Shown: positions 51,808 to 62,601 of the stretch, in pieces
How the letters are laid out: each line of letters starts with the position of its first letter
Numbering within the stretch: position 1 is the first letter of the stretch
Source of the DNA: Methylobacterium sp. E-066
GTDB taxonomy: Bacteria > Pseudomonadota > Alphaproteobacteria > Rhizobiales > Beijerinckiaceae
NCBI RefSeq assembly: GCF_022829635.1
Contig: NZ_JAKSYO010000125.1
Location: 62,001-126,000 of the forward strand
Reading direction: 5' to 3'
Length of the DNA stretch: 64,000 nt
Position numbers and translations under genes: made by a program
Notes under the pieces: generated by a model
The model's database searches: none
What the model was told of the DNA's origin: nothing
What the model saw: the letters and a program-made list of their open reading frames with translations, nothing else

Positions 51808-53486
51808 GGCTTCAGATCGATCCGGTGCTCGGCTTCCGACACCACCCGGCGGACCGGCAGACCGTCCTGCAGGCTCAGACAGACGGATTCGCGGCGGTAG
51901 ATATAGGCGACGACATCGCGCAGGGGCACGCCGTCGAAGCTCGCGCCGTGCTGGAGCGGGACGAAGAAGTGATGCGGATAGAAGGCGTGGGGAAACGACC
52001 CGAGCGTGTCGGCGATCCGGCTGACCAGGCTGTGATAGCCGCGGATATAGGCGTCGACCGCGGGCCGGTCGATCTCGTTTTTGGACAGTTCCTGCCCGCC
52101 ATCGTCCCGGGCGGTCAGGACCGGCACGTCGCAGGTCTGCGAGGCCAGCACCTTGCGGTAGACCTGGGTTCCGCCATTCGGGTTGTCGAGGGCGAAGGCG
52201 GTCTCGGCGTCCGGTGACCCATAGGCCATGTGGGCGAAGGGATACGAGTAGAAGGTGAAGAAGTTCGTCGGGACGTAATGCCGGCCGCCGTCCTTATCGA
52301 CCGCCTGAAAGTACATCTTGTTGTTCGCGGCAGTGTCGTACCAGCCGAGCCGCGCCTGGGTCATGAAGCTGTTGTCGGTGAGGATGAACAGCACCGAGAA
52401 GAGCCCGACCAAGAGCGGCGGCCGCTGGTAGTGGCGGCTGACCACCACGGCGCCGATCGCCAGGTTCAGCAGGATCCACGGGGCGAAATTGGCCCCCATG
52501 ACGGCCACGATGGACAGGTGCATCGCGTCGAAGCCGAGCAGCAGGACCACGAGCCAGCGTCGCGGCATCAGGATGCCCACCAGTGCCGCGCCCTGTCCGA
52601 GCAGGATGAACGCGTTCGTCACCGGCCCGGCATGGCTCAGGATCGCCCGCATGCCCGCCACCAGCCAGGACCAGCTCGCGTAGAACACGTGGTTGTTGTC
52701 GAGGCCGACGCTGAACAGCTTGCCGGGGTCGTTCGTCAGCAGCCAGGAGGTCGGGCCGGCATCCAGCGTCACCTTGGCCAGGAAGGACGAATAGTAGTTC
52801 CCGAGATGGATGCTGATCGCCGCCGCGATCAGGATTTTGGAGAACAGCGCGCTGGCGATCGCCGTGTCGCTCGTCGCGGAGCCGCCCAGGCCCGGCCGGG
52901 CGCTCACGCGCTCCGTCAGCGCGATGACGGCGAGGCCGGCGAGCAGGCAGAAGCTGACCTCGGCGAGGGGCACGACGTCGATGATGTGTCCGTGCCAGAG
53001 CCCGGTCACCCGGATGACGGCAAGCTTGCTCCAGACCAGATATGACGCTCCCACGGCTCCGAGCGACGGCCAGCGCAGGCACAGGATCCCGGACGCCACG
53101 GCGGCGACCCAGAGAACCACGATGGCCCAAAGCGTCATCGTCGCCTTGAAGCCCTGCTCGACCACCGGGAAGAGCGGGTAGTGAACGAGCGCATAGGCCC
53201 CCGAGATCACGCCGATCAGCTGCAGTAGCCGGATGGCGGCTCTGTCGGAGGCGGCATAGGTCCGGCGCACCATCGCGGCGGACAGCAGCAGCGGGAGCAC
53301 GATGATGTAGAAGTTGTTCCGCTCGTCGATGACCCGGGACAGCTTGAGCACCATCAGCAGCGCGATGGTCTGCGCGAGCACGATGAGATACGGCCGCGCG
53401 ACCGCGAACGAGACCGGGCCGGACGGCCGGGTCTCCTGGAGCGAGAGCGTTCCGTCCGGAGCTGAACTCGAAAGCGATCGGATCAT
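51804..53486 (-). CDS. Polytopic membrane protein, possibly HTTM-like, coupled to DCC
   Basis: 560 residues from ATG 53486. About ten hydrophobic helices run from YLIVLAQTIALLMVLKL to about residue 400, followed by a soluble C-terminal domain (about 400-560) holding FYSYPFAHMAYGSPDAE, a Cys in QTCDVPVL and PHAFYPHHFFVPLQHG. The location of the helices, the His-rich periplasmic/cytosolic tail and the overlap with a DCC gene fit the HTTM (vitamin K-dependent carboxylase-like) set, but no VKGC motif is diagnostic. Function unknown. Confidence 0.6.
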   Translation of the reverse strand: MIRSLSSSAPDGTLSLQETRPSGPVSFAVARPYLIVLAQTIALLMVLKLSRVIDERNNFYIIVLPLLLSAAMVRRTYAASDRAAIRLLQLIGVISGAYALVHYPLFPVVEQGFKATMTLWAIVVLWVAAVASGILCLRWPSLGAVGASYLVWSKLAVIRVTGLWHGHIIDVVPLAEVSFCLLAGLAVIALTERVSARPGLGGSATSDTAIASALFSKILIAAAISIHLGNYYSSFLAKVTLDAGPTSWLLTNDPGKLFSVGLDNNHVFYASWSWLVAGMRAILSHAGPVTNAFILLGQGAALVGILMPRRWLVVLLLGFDAMHLSIVAVMGANFAPWILLNLAIGAVVVSRHYQRPPLLVGLFSVLFILTDNSFMTQARLGWYDTAANNKMYFQAVDKDGGRHYVPTNFFTFYSYPFAHMAYGSPDAETAFALDNPNGGTQVYRKVLASQTCDVPVLTARDDGGQELSKNEIDRPAVDAYIRGYHSLVSRIADTLGSFPHAFYPHHFFVPLQHGASFDGVPLRDVVAYIYRRESVCLSLQDGLPVRRVVSEAEHRIDLKP

Positions 53487-53969
53487 CGTCACTCTTCGCT
53501 GCCAGGGGATCGCGGCGGACGCCGGGACGGCTGGACCGTCGGGCCGGCCTCGACCCGTCCGCATGTCGGCAGCCAAATTGCCACGGTTCGCGGCCGGCCA
53601 GCAGGCAAAGTCGGAGGAGGCGGGATACGCCTTTCGGTTGTCGCGGGTGTTTCGAGCCGATGTCCCCGCTCCGGCAAATCCAGACTCGAACCGGATTGCT
53701 CTTGGCCGCCACGCGGCTGGCTCGGACTACCTCGTCAGTCTCGCCGCGCTCATCCGAATGGATAGCCTGCGCGGCCGAGGGGAGTCCTGCGAGATTGGCT
53801 CGGCACGCTCTCGTGGTCGGTGACGGGCCATGGGCGTCCGGAATGCGCGATTACGCTTGCGATCCGCTGACCATGACGACGGCGGTCTCGGACGATCGAG
53901 AACAATCGCTCCGGTTTCGCAATCGAAAAACCTTTGGAACCAAGAGATTTCAAGGCAGGAGGATACGGA
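53487..53969. other. 480-base gap upstream of the methyltransferase
   Basis: Holds the promoters for the divergent membrane protein and methyltransferase genes. No gene or repeat was recognised. Frames exist but lack ribosome binding sites and family resemblance. Confidence 0.4.
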
Positions 53970-54659
53970 ATGCTGGTCATCAAGCAGAGCGCGGGCCGGT
54001 TTCTGGCCCATCGGCCTGCCCTGCGGTCGTCCATCAAGGAACTCGTGGAACTCGCCTTCTGGCGCAAGACCCTGTGGAAGTCGAAGGGACGCTTCTACAA
54101 TGCCCACCTGGTCCCGTTCTACACGTCGTTCTTCGGCCTGGACCAAGGGTTCTACGCCGGCAAACGGGTTATCGACGTGGGCTGCGGCCCGGTCGGCAGC
54201 CTGGAATGGGCGACCGAGGCCCTGGAGCGCGTCGGCCTCGACCCGCTGGCCGATTCCTACGTGAAGCTCAATCGCGGGCGTCATCAGATGCGCTACGTCG
54301 CGGCGCCGAGCGAGAGCATCCCGTTCCCGAACGGCCGCTTCGATGTCGTGACCATGTTCAATGCCCTCGATCACGTCGAGGATGTCGACCAGACGATCGG
54401 CGAGCTGAAGCGTGTCTGCGCACCGGGCGGGACGATCCTGTTGATCGTCGAGATCAATCATCCGCCGACCGTCACCGAGCCGCACCTGCTAGGCCTGGAC
54501 ATCGTCGACAAGTTCGATGGGTTTTCCGTGGAGCGGAGCGAGGTGTTCGGGATCCGGGACGACCACAACGTCTACGGCAGCCTGACCGACCGGCACCCGT
54601 TTCCGGGCTCGGACAAGCCCGGCATCCTCTGCCTGCGGCTGACCAAGAAGCTGAACTGA
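53970..54659 (+). CDS. Class I SAM-dependent methyltransferase
   Basis: 229 residues from ATG 53970, with CAGGAGG 6 bases upstream. SAM motif I is VIDVGCGPVGSLEWA (about residue 71), with the post-I acid in VGLDPLADSY, motif II FDVVTMFNALDHVEDVD, and motif III LKRVCAPGGTILLIVEIN. It resembles small methyltransferases in polysaccharide or lipid modification clusters; the substrate is unknown. A GT25 gene and an O-antigen-ligase-like gene lie nearby on the other strand. Confidence 0.9.
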   Translation: MLVIKQSAGRFLAHRPALRSSIKELVELAFWRKTLWKSKGRFYNAHLVPFYTSFFGLDQGFYAGKRVIDVGCGPVGSLEWATEALERVGLDPLADSYVKLNRGRHQMRYVAAPSESIPFPNGRFDVVTMFNALDHVEDVDQTIGELKRVCAPGGTILLIVEINHPPTVTEPHLLGLDIVDKFDGFSVERSEVFGIRDDHNVYGSLTDRHPFPGSDKPGILCLRLTKKLN

Positions 54660-54736
54660 GGCGGCGCGCTTCAGAGCGAGTCTGACGTCGCGATCTCGGT
54701 CGGAAGACGGTTCGGAGCCACGGATCTCCGAATCGC

Positions 54737-54857
54737 TCTCCTCAGAGGTGCCGGGCGATCGAAGATCGCTCGGCCTCGAAGGAGCCCGCCAGGGATCGCG
54801 GGAGCCTCTGGTGGGCTCCTGCGAGGCCCGCTGGCGCGGGTTCCTCAGGATGAGGGC
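54737..54857. repeat. Decayed copy of the CTCATCCTGAGG palindrome
   Basis: The right part retains GGTTCCTCAGGATGAGGGCG and an inner TCGAAGGAGCCCGCCAGGG / GGTGGGCTCCTGCGAGG-type stem; the left outer arm (CTCCTCAGAGGTGCC) is degenerate. Compare 13187-13300. Confidence 0.75.
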
Positions 54858-54903
54858 GCGGGTCGGAAAGACGCGTCAAACAGACTCTCACCGGTTCTGT
54901 CCG

Positions 54904-55659
54904 CTATTGCGGTGACATGGTCCCGTAAGGCGAGGCTTCGTCCACGAAGGTCGTTTTTCCCGTCATCCGCGCGCTCATGAATTTGCGGCTGGCGGCCCAC
55001 AGCGGCTGGAGCAATCGGCCGCCGGCCATGAGGCCGCGGCCGCCTTTCGATCCGGATGAGAAGATCGGGGCTTCGAAGGCTTTGAGCGCGACGGGGTTCG
55101 GCGACATCACCCGCGCCCGGCTGATCGCCTGACGCTGGTAGAAGAAGCCCCAATCGTTCGCAGCCGCAACCACCGGGCGGTTCGCCGCCAGGATGCCTTC
55201 CGCCGCCTGCCGGGTGATCACGTAGGCCGCATTCGCGCCGAGCCCGCCCATGCTCATCGGCAGGCATAGCCGGTAATCGCCGATCGAGACGGCATCGACG
55301 GTGCTGAACGCGGCGCGATGCTGCGGCCGATTGTGGAGCAGGACGACGTCGCCCCGGCGCAGGGTCGCCTCGACCCGGACCAGGATGTCGTGGATGTCGG
55401 GCGGAAGCACCGCGTCGTCCGCGACGATGAGCGCCCAGGGCAGCTTGCGGGCGATCATCGACTCATAGGCCGCCAGGTGGGAGAGGGCGCAACCAACCTG
55501 GCCTGGGCTCAGGCCGGAATCCGGTGCGGCGTCCCGACCGGCCACCGTCCCGTCGATGCCCAGAATCTCGAAGTCCGGCCCCCAGATCGTATGGAGATGC
55601 CGGGTAATATAGGCATGTCTCTCGCGGAACCGCGGGACGGATATTGCAATGCAGCACAT
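54904..55659 (-). CDS. Glycosyltransferase family 25 (LPS biosynthesis type)
   Basis: 251 residues from ATG 55659 (GAAGG upstream). The GT25 pattern is CIAISVPRFRERHAYITRHL, SPGQVGCALSHLAAYESMIA and the DxD-like WALIVADDAVLPPD. This family transfers sugars, often galactose, in LPS or capsule synthesis. The preceding longer frame adds 14 residues without support. It lies on the minus strand with the O-antigen-ligase-like gene about 340 bases upstream. Confidence 0.88.
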   Translation of the reverse strand: MCCIAISVPRFRERHAYITRHLHTIWGPDFEILGIDGTVAGRDAAPDSGLSPGQVGCALSHLAAYESMIARKLPWALIVADDAVLPPDIHDILVRVEATLRRGDVVLLHNRPQHRAAFSTVDAVSIGDYRLCLPMSMGGLGANAAYVITRQAAEGILAANRPVVAAANDWGFFYQRQAISRARVMSPNPVALKAFEAPIFSSGSKGGRGLMAGGRLLQPLWAASRKFMSARMTGKTTFVDEASPYGTMSPQ

Positions 55660-56002
55660 CGCACCAACCTTCGATGGACGATATTGTGCAGAAGTTAACA
55701 ATTTTGCAAGATATTTTAGCGCGAAAAATCAGTAATCGTCATACGTCGAAATTGCCTGTCCGGTATCGACCGGTATGCCGATGCGGTATCGATAGTTTCC
55801 AATCCGGATCTGCCGAATCGACAGGTTTGGGGTCGGAGTGTTCGAAATGCGATTGTCTTCGTGCTGACGCCGTGCCGGCGACAGGATCCGGTCAACATAA
55901 AAGTCGGTCTTCTCTTGCAAGATCCGGCGCCTGGCTCGGCTGCGTGCGCAGGAAAGATCTTGCCGGCGCAGCCTCGTGAACCGGGGTTGGATCAGCGCGC
56001 CG
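55660..56002. other. 340-base AT-richer gap
   Basis: Between the GT25 and O-antigen-ligase-like genes. The first 80 bases (about 55680-55750) are rich in A and T, and CGGTATCGA occurs twice at about 55763-55795. No gene is supported. It probably holds the GT25 promoter. Confidence 0.4.
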
Positions 56003-57322
56003 TCAGGTCTCCGGCCGGGTCCGCAGGACCGGCAGGATCGCTGCCAACAAGAATTGATGCAGCCCGTGATTCACGAAGAGCGGGCATTCGAAACAGATGA
56101 GGACGCTGAGCTGTGCCAGGAACAGGATCGGCCAAGCCTCGATATAGCCCGGCGATCGGGCGAAGTGCAGGATGACCCGGCGCGCCGTATCGAGCATCAC
56201 GCCAGAAAAGACGAGCAGGCCGACGGTTCCGAACGCGACCGCGATGTCGATGAAGTTGTTATGGAAGAACCAGACCTTCTGCTTGGTGGTGAAGTGCAGG
56301 TAGGGCGCGGTCGTGATCGGGCTCTCCCAATAGGCCTTGTAGCCGATGCCGATGACGGGCTCCCGCCAGAACTGGTCGATGCCGAATTGCCAGAGGATCG
56401 TGCGGCCGGTCAGCGTCGTGTCCTTGCCGAGATCGGAGAGCAGGCTGGCGGACAGATCCGCCCCGTAGCTCGCGCCGACCAGGACGCCGATGCCCGCGAG
56501 TGCGATGGCGACGCCCAGGCAGAAGCCCGTGACCAGGTTTCCCTGTCGCCACGCCATGATGACGCTGAGCGGCGCAAGCCCCAGGACGCCGGCCATCAGG
56601 GCGGTCGCGGAATGAGACGAGGCGAGCAGCGCCAGAGCCCCCAGGAAGGCCACGCCCGTCAGAACCCGGTTCCAGCCCTGCAGGAACAGGGAGGCGGCGC
56701 AGAGCAGCTGGAGGCTCATCAGGCCCCCGAGCACGTTCTTGTGCGAGTAGACCCCGGACCATTCCCCGCTGAGGCCGCGGGTCATGCCGGGCGCGGCCAC
56801 CCCCAGCACGACCGACAGGATCTGCCCCCCGAGAAGCCCCAGAAACACGATCCGGACGACCCCGGACAGTCCCACCGTGGCGCGCAGGGCGATGCCGGCC
56901 ACGATTGTGGCGAGCAGCTGGAGGCCGTGATAGGCCGAGATGCCCGGGGTCAGGGACCAAGCCGCTGACAGGATGGCGAGCGCGGGCCAGAGCAGGATGA
57001 TCGGCCGGCTCCCGAACAGGGTGCTGGCGAGATCGCGCCGCAGGACCAGGAAGGCGAGGGCTGCCAGATCGGCGCCCATCCAGATCGCCTTATCGAGCCC
57101 CGGAAGCTGGACCTGCTCGCCGCTCACCGGCGCCAGCATGATCAGCAGGATCCAGGGGATCGCTGCGGCCCCGAGCCGCGGCAGCGCCTCCGCGCGACGG
57201 CGCCGCCGCGCGGGGCGGGCCGCCTGCCGGCCGGAGATGTCGCCAGGGCCATCGAGCGGAAGCCAGGCCAGCGGCGCGCGCCCCCCCGGCCCGAAGCCCG
57301 CCATGTCTCGCCGAACCGCCAT
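56003..57322 (-). CDS. O-antigen ligase/polymerase-like (Wzy/WaaL) membrane protein
   Basis: 439 residues from ATG 57322. About ten to eleven transmembrane helices; a large periplasmic loop (about 300-360) carries LGKDTTLTGRTILWQFGIDQFW and EPVIGIGYKAYWESP, the typical Wzy_C core, then FHNNFIDIAVAFGTVGLLVF. The H in FHNN is often conserved. It likely joins or polymerises surface polysaccharide. The upstream reading frame extension from 57616 covers tRNA-adjacent sequence and is not real. Confidence 0.88.
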   Translation of the reverse strand: MAVRRDMAGFGPGGRAPLAWLPLDGPGDISGRQAARPARRRRRAEALPRLGAAAIPWILLIMLAPVSGEQVQLPGLDKAIWMGADLAALAFLVLRRDLASTLFGSRPIILLWPALAILSAAWSLTPGISAYHGLQLLATIVAGIALRATVGLSGVVRIVFLGLLGGQILSVVLGVAAPGMTRGLSGEWSGVYSHKNVLGGLMSLQLLCAASLFLQGWNRVLTGVAFLGALALLASSHSATALMAGVLGLAPLSVIMAWRQGNLVTGFCLGVAIALAGIGVLVGASYGADLSASLLSDLGKDTTLTGRTILWQFGIDQFWREPVIGIGYKAYWESPITTAPYLHFTTKQKVWFFHNNFIDIAVAFGTVGLLVFSGVMLDTARRVILHFARSPGYIEAWPILFLAQLSVLICFECPLFVNHGLHQFLLAAILPVLRTRPET

Positions 57323-57503
57323 CGCACCCAGCCCCAGACTTTCCGAGCGCCCGCGCCAGCGGCTCCGTACGGACGAGGACTCTAACCGAGCCCACCGCCC
57401 GGCCGATTCCGCCAAACGAGGTAGGCCGGCTCGCTCGGCCGGCTGGCAGCAAGGCCGTGAGAAGGACTTTGAGGGGGAGAATGCACGGGTAAAACGCCCC
57501 TCG

Positions 57504-57556
57504 ACCCGGTTTTGACCGGGTATCAAGGAGCGGAGCAGCGCCCTCCGGAAGGCGCT
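57504..57556. other. Two small hairpins near the tRNA
   Basis: ACCCGGT / ACCGGGT (57504-57521) and AGCGCC / GGCGCT (57537-57556), the latter followed by TTTT on the plus strand. They lie downstream of the tRNA on the minus strand and may mark its 3' processing or termination. Confidence 0.35.
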
Positions 57557-57583
57557 TTTCCATAATAATTTGGGACAGTTAGA

Positions 57584-57658
57584 TGGAGCGGGCGATCGGG
57601 ATCGAACCGACGACATTCAGCTTGGGAAGCTGACGTTCTACCACTGAACTACGCCCGC
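57584..57658 (-). tRNA. tRNA-Gly(CCC)
   Basis: Read on the minus strand it is 75 bases. The acceptor stem GCGGGCG / CGCCCGC, an anticodon stem TCAGC / GCTGA with loop TTCCCAA (anticodon CCC), and a T arm GTCGG-TTCGATC-CCGAT are all visible. The discriminator T and encoded CCA end at 57584. It recognises the GGG glycine codon. Confidence 0.97.
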
Positions 57659-57848
57659 GGACACGGCCGGTGCGGTAGTCTCGCGCCCACGAGGCCGGGG
57701 CCTCGCGGGTGCTCCGTGCGCCCGTGTACGAGAGCGATCTAGCAGCCCACCGACGAGTCCGTCAAACACGGTTTTTCGGTTTCCGTATGGCTGCGTGTTC
57801 CCAGGTCGGACTGGGGCCAATGGAGCCGCCTCGGCCTGAGCGGGGGGC

Positions 57849-58184
57849 TCAGGCGATCCGGGACAGGTTCCCCGCGGCGGCGTGCGATTCGCGGGCGGCG
57901 TCGTAGGCCCGGTTGCGCAGGGCCGTCTCGCTGGGCAGTTGCTCGACGACGTTGCCGGACCGGGAGTCGACCACCTGGAACACGATCGAGCTCGTGTCCG
58001 GATCCTGGATGTAGCGCGCCTTGTCGCCGGTCGGGGCGATGTCGAGCTTGACCGCCGGCTCCAGCGGCGCGGTGGCGGCCTGGGCCGGCGTCGTTTCCTG
58101 GGTGGCGGCCGGGGCGGCCGACGCCGCGAGCGATTCGAGACCCTGCGGCCCCGGCGTCGTCGCGTTGAGCGGACGGATATCCAT
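57849..58184 (-). CDS. FlaG-like protein
   Basis: 111 residues from ATG 58184 with AGGAGAT upstream. An Ala/Pro-rich N-terminus (about 1-50) precedes a FlaG-type domain: RYIQDPDTSSIVFQVVDSRS and GNVVEQLPSETALRNRAYD. FlaG proteins act in flagellar filament length control. No other flagellar gene is in the window, so the flagellar link is by family similarity. Confidence 0.7.
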   Translation of the reverse strand: MDIRPLNATTPGPQGLESLAASAAPAATQETTPAQAATAPLEPAVKLDIAPTGDKARYIQDPDTSSIVFQVVDSRSGNVVEQLPSETALRNRAYDAARESHAAAGNLSRIA

Positions 58185-58423
58185 GGCTGATCTCCTGCGA
58201 TCCTGTGATCGAGGGATTCAGCGGTTCTGCCGCCTAAGCGTCCGTTAACGGCGCCCGTCGGCGCAGGGGATGGTTGCGCGGTAGCCCAAGTCGCGATGAA
58301 GATCCCGTTACCGGAAAGGCGTCATTTCGCGATTCGTCCGGTCTTTGATCCCTCGTGCCGCGCGGATGGGGCGATCCGTGTCGCGGTTGCGCCACGGGGC
58401 ACGGCACGCGTCCGGAGGTATCC

Positions 58424-58972
58424 ATGCGCTGGACCCGAATGGCGATGGCGCTTCTGGTTGCGGCGTTTGCCGAGGCACCAGCGGGCAGCGTGCAGGCGCG
58501 ATCAGGATTATCACCCCGGGAGGCGTTCATCCGGCAGCATCGCTGCGAGGTCGTGGCGCGCCTCGACGCGATCCATCGGCGCGGACCCATCGAAACGTCG
58601 CGTGATCGCTTCATCGTCGTGGCGCTACGCGATCGGCCGATGCACTACGTCCAGTGCATCTTCCAGCCCTTCGATACCGCGATGCTGTGCGAAGCCTCGT
58701 CGGGCGCCTACGGCCCTGGCGCACCCGGGCAGCCGGCCTTTCAGCTTCACCCCCGATCCCAGGCGGCCCTCCACGCCCTCCACTTTGTTCAGGCCGACGC
58801 CCGGGAAAATTTCTCACGCACCGTCATCCTCGGAGATCCTCCCGATGTCGGCATCGCCGCCGAACTGATGCTCGCGGCGCTCTACGATGCCTACGGGGCC
58901 GAGCCGGACTCGGCGATCGCGATCATGGCTCCGCGCGGCGGCGGCGCCGGATGCGGCACGCCCACGTCCTGA
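58424..58972 (+). CDS. Exported protein of unknown function
   Basis: 182 residues from ATG 58424, with GGAGGT 5 bases upstream. A signal peptide (about 1-25, MAMALLVAAFAEAPAGSVQA) precedes a mature domain with three to four Cys (RQHRCEVV, VQCIFQPFDTAMLCEAS, GAGCGTPTS) likely forming disulfides. It contains FIVVALRDRPMHYVQCIFQP and NFSRTVILGDPPDVGIAAEL, giving an alpha/beta character. I do not recognise it; probably periplasmic. It converges on thiC. Confidence 0.7.
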   Translation: MRWTRMAMALLVAAFAEAPAGSVQARSGLSPREAFIRQHRCEVVARLDAIHRRGPIETSRDRFIVVALRDRPMHYVQCIFQPFDTAMLCEASSGAYGPGAPGQPAFQLHPRSQAALHALHFVQADARENFSRTVILGDPPDVGIAAELMLAALYDAYGAEPDSAIAIMAPRGGGAGCGTPTS

Positions 58973-58994
58973 GCGGACGGGGCGTGCCGGCTCC

Positions 58995-61053
<2,059 letters not shown>

Positions 61054-61214
61054 GGTTCAAGACTCGGCCCCGTCAAAGGGTTTGTCAATGCTGTGGTGCG
61101 GGGAGGGGCTGACAGGATCGCGCGGTTCGGTGCAGGGCTTTGAGCGGATCGCCAAACGAAGCATCGCCGAAAACGCACGGCTGCCCAGCCTCCGATCGGC
61201 CTCGCCTCCTAAAG

Positions 61215-62099
61215 ATGGGCGAAACGCGGCTATCCAAGTCTCTCAGCCTAATCCCCAAAAAATGCATCCTACTTCTGCTGCTGGCCATCGTGGCCCTGGT
61301 CTATCTGGCCGCGCTGGTGGCTCTGGCCGTGTTCCAGCGGCGGCTGATCTATCCGGGGGCGGCTTGGGCCGGTGAGGCGGCAGGCGACCGGTTTGCCCCG
61401 CCCGGGACCGAGCCGATCACCCTGACCACCGAGGATGGCGAGCGGCTGTTCGCCCTGTGGCGGGCGCCGCGGCCGGGATGCGGGGTGGTGGTGAGCTTCC
61501 ACGGCAACGGCTCCCGGCCCGAGCCGCATGCGGCCCGCTTCGCCGCCGATCCCTGGCTTTCGGCCGGCTGGGGCGTGTTGGCGCCGGCCTATCGCGGCTA
61601 TCCCGGCTCGACCGGATCGCCGAGCGAGGACGGGTTGATCCGCGACGGGCTGGCGGCAATCGCGGCCGCGATGGCGCGTGCGCCGGGCGCGCCGATCCTG
61701 CTGCACGGGCATTCCCTGGGAGCGGCCGTCGCAGTGGCGATGGCCGAGCGTATCGCGTCGGTCGGGCTCTATCTCGAAGCGCCGTTCGACTCCCTCACCC
61801 ACACCGTGCGGCTGCATGTCCCGCTGGCCCCGTCCTGGCTCCTGCGCGACACCTACCGCTCGGACCTGCGCATCCGCGGCGGGACCGAGCCGGTCCTGAT
61901 CGTCCAGGGCAAAGACGACCCGGTGGTGCCGGCCAAGCTCGCCCGGGCGCTGGCCGCGGCGGCGGGACCCCGGGCGCGGTTCGCGCTTATCCCGGGCGAC
62001 CACGTCTCGATCTTCGGGATCCGGGACCGCGAGGCCGAGGCGGCGTTTCGCGGGCGCGTCGGGCCAGCCTGTCTCGCTGCGGACAGCGCCGTGCCCTGA
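61215..62099 (+). CDS. Membrane-anchored alpha/beta hydrolase (ABHD13/BEM46-like)
   Basis: 294 residues from ATG 61215. An N-terminal transmembrane helix (about 15-40, CILLLLLAIVALVYLAALVAL) is followed by LTTEDGERLFALWRAP, VVVSFHGNGS, YRGYPGSTGSPSEDGL, the Ser elbow LHGHSLGAAVAVA, the Asp in VQGKDDPVVP and the His in IPGDHVSIF. The oxyanion and catalytic triad are complete. A TTG at 61140 is an alternative upstream start. The substrate is unknown. Confidence 0.85.
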   Translation: MGETRLSKSLSLIPKKCILLLLLAIVALVYLAALVALAVFQRRLIYPGAAWAGEAAGDRFAPPGTEPITLTTEDGERLFALWRAPRPGCGVVVSFHGNGSRPEPHAARFAADPWLSAGWGVLAPAYRGYPGSTGSPSEDGLIRDGLAAIAAAMARAPGAPILLHGHSLGAAVAVAMAERIASVGLYLEAPFDSLTHTVRLHVPLAPSWLLRDTYRSDLRIRGGTEPVLIVQGKDDPVVPAKLARALAAAAGPRARFALIPGDHVSIFGIRDREAEAAFRGRVGPACLAADSAVP

Positions 62100-62108
62100 T
62101 CGGGATGG

Positions 62109-62116
62109 AAGGAGGG
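62109..62116 (+). promoter_or_regulatory. Ribosome binding site deciding a TTG start
   Basis: AAGGAGGG 5 bases before TTG at 62122 supports that start for the HNH gene over the ATG at 62167, which lacks a comparable site. Confidence 0.65.
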
Positions 62117-62121
62117 ATCGC

Positions 62122-62496
62122 TTGGTCGGACGCCGCTCCCGGCGCTGGAACGCCGACGATCCGGATATGCCGGGCGCCGCCCCCCGGGCGGATCCGGTCT
62201 GCCCGCTCTGCGGCCGGCCGATCCCGCCGCGCGCCCGCTCCAGCCTGCATCACCTCACCCCGAAGCTGAAGGGCGGGACCCACCAGGGCACGGTGCGGCT
62301 GCATCAGATCTGCCATTCGGCGATCCATGCCCGCTACAGCGAGGCCGAGATTGCCAAGCGCCTCGCCGATGTCGAGGCGCTGCGGGCCGATCCCGAGATC
62401 GCGCGCTTCCTGGTCTGGATCCGCGGCAAGCCCGACGATTTCCACGCCGCCACCCGCATGACCCGCGATCGCCGGACGGGCCGGCGCCGGGATTGA
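62122..62496 (+). CDS. Small HNH-endonuclease-like protein
   Basis: 124 residues from TTG 62122. A zinc knuckle CPLCGRPI precedes the HNH-type SLHHLTPKLKGGTHQGTVRLH and ICHSAIHARYS, with a second Cys/His set. Such HNH domains are metal-dependent nucleases, often solitary in bacteria. The tail is basic (TRDRRTGRRRD). It directly follows the hydrolase gene. No restriction-modification or phage genes accompany it, so its role is unknown. Confidence 0.82.
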   Translation: MVGRRSRRWNADDPDMPGAAPRADPVCPLCGRPIPPRARSSLHHLTPKLKGGTHQGTVRLHQICHSAIHARYSEAEIAKRLADVEALRADPEIARFLVWIRGKPDDFHAATRMTRDRRTGRRRD

Positions 62497-62601
62497 GCCG
62501 GCCGTTTACCCGGCGCTCAGCACGTCCGCAGGTTCCGCGGCCTGGCATGCAGCCCCGTCAACCTTGCCGCTCCACACTCGCCTCGGTCGCGGAGTTGAAC
62601 G

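Noticed and set aside
56003..57616. Longer form of the O-antigen-ligase-like protein
   Set aside because: The extra 98 residues are Arg/Ser-rich and would overlap the untranslated region just downstream of the tRNA. ATG 57322 leads directly into the protein.
57584..57658. tRNA as a genomic island attachment site
   Set aside because: No integrase or duplicated tRNA 3' end was seen within the window.
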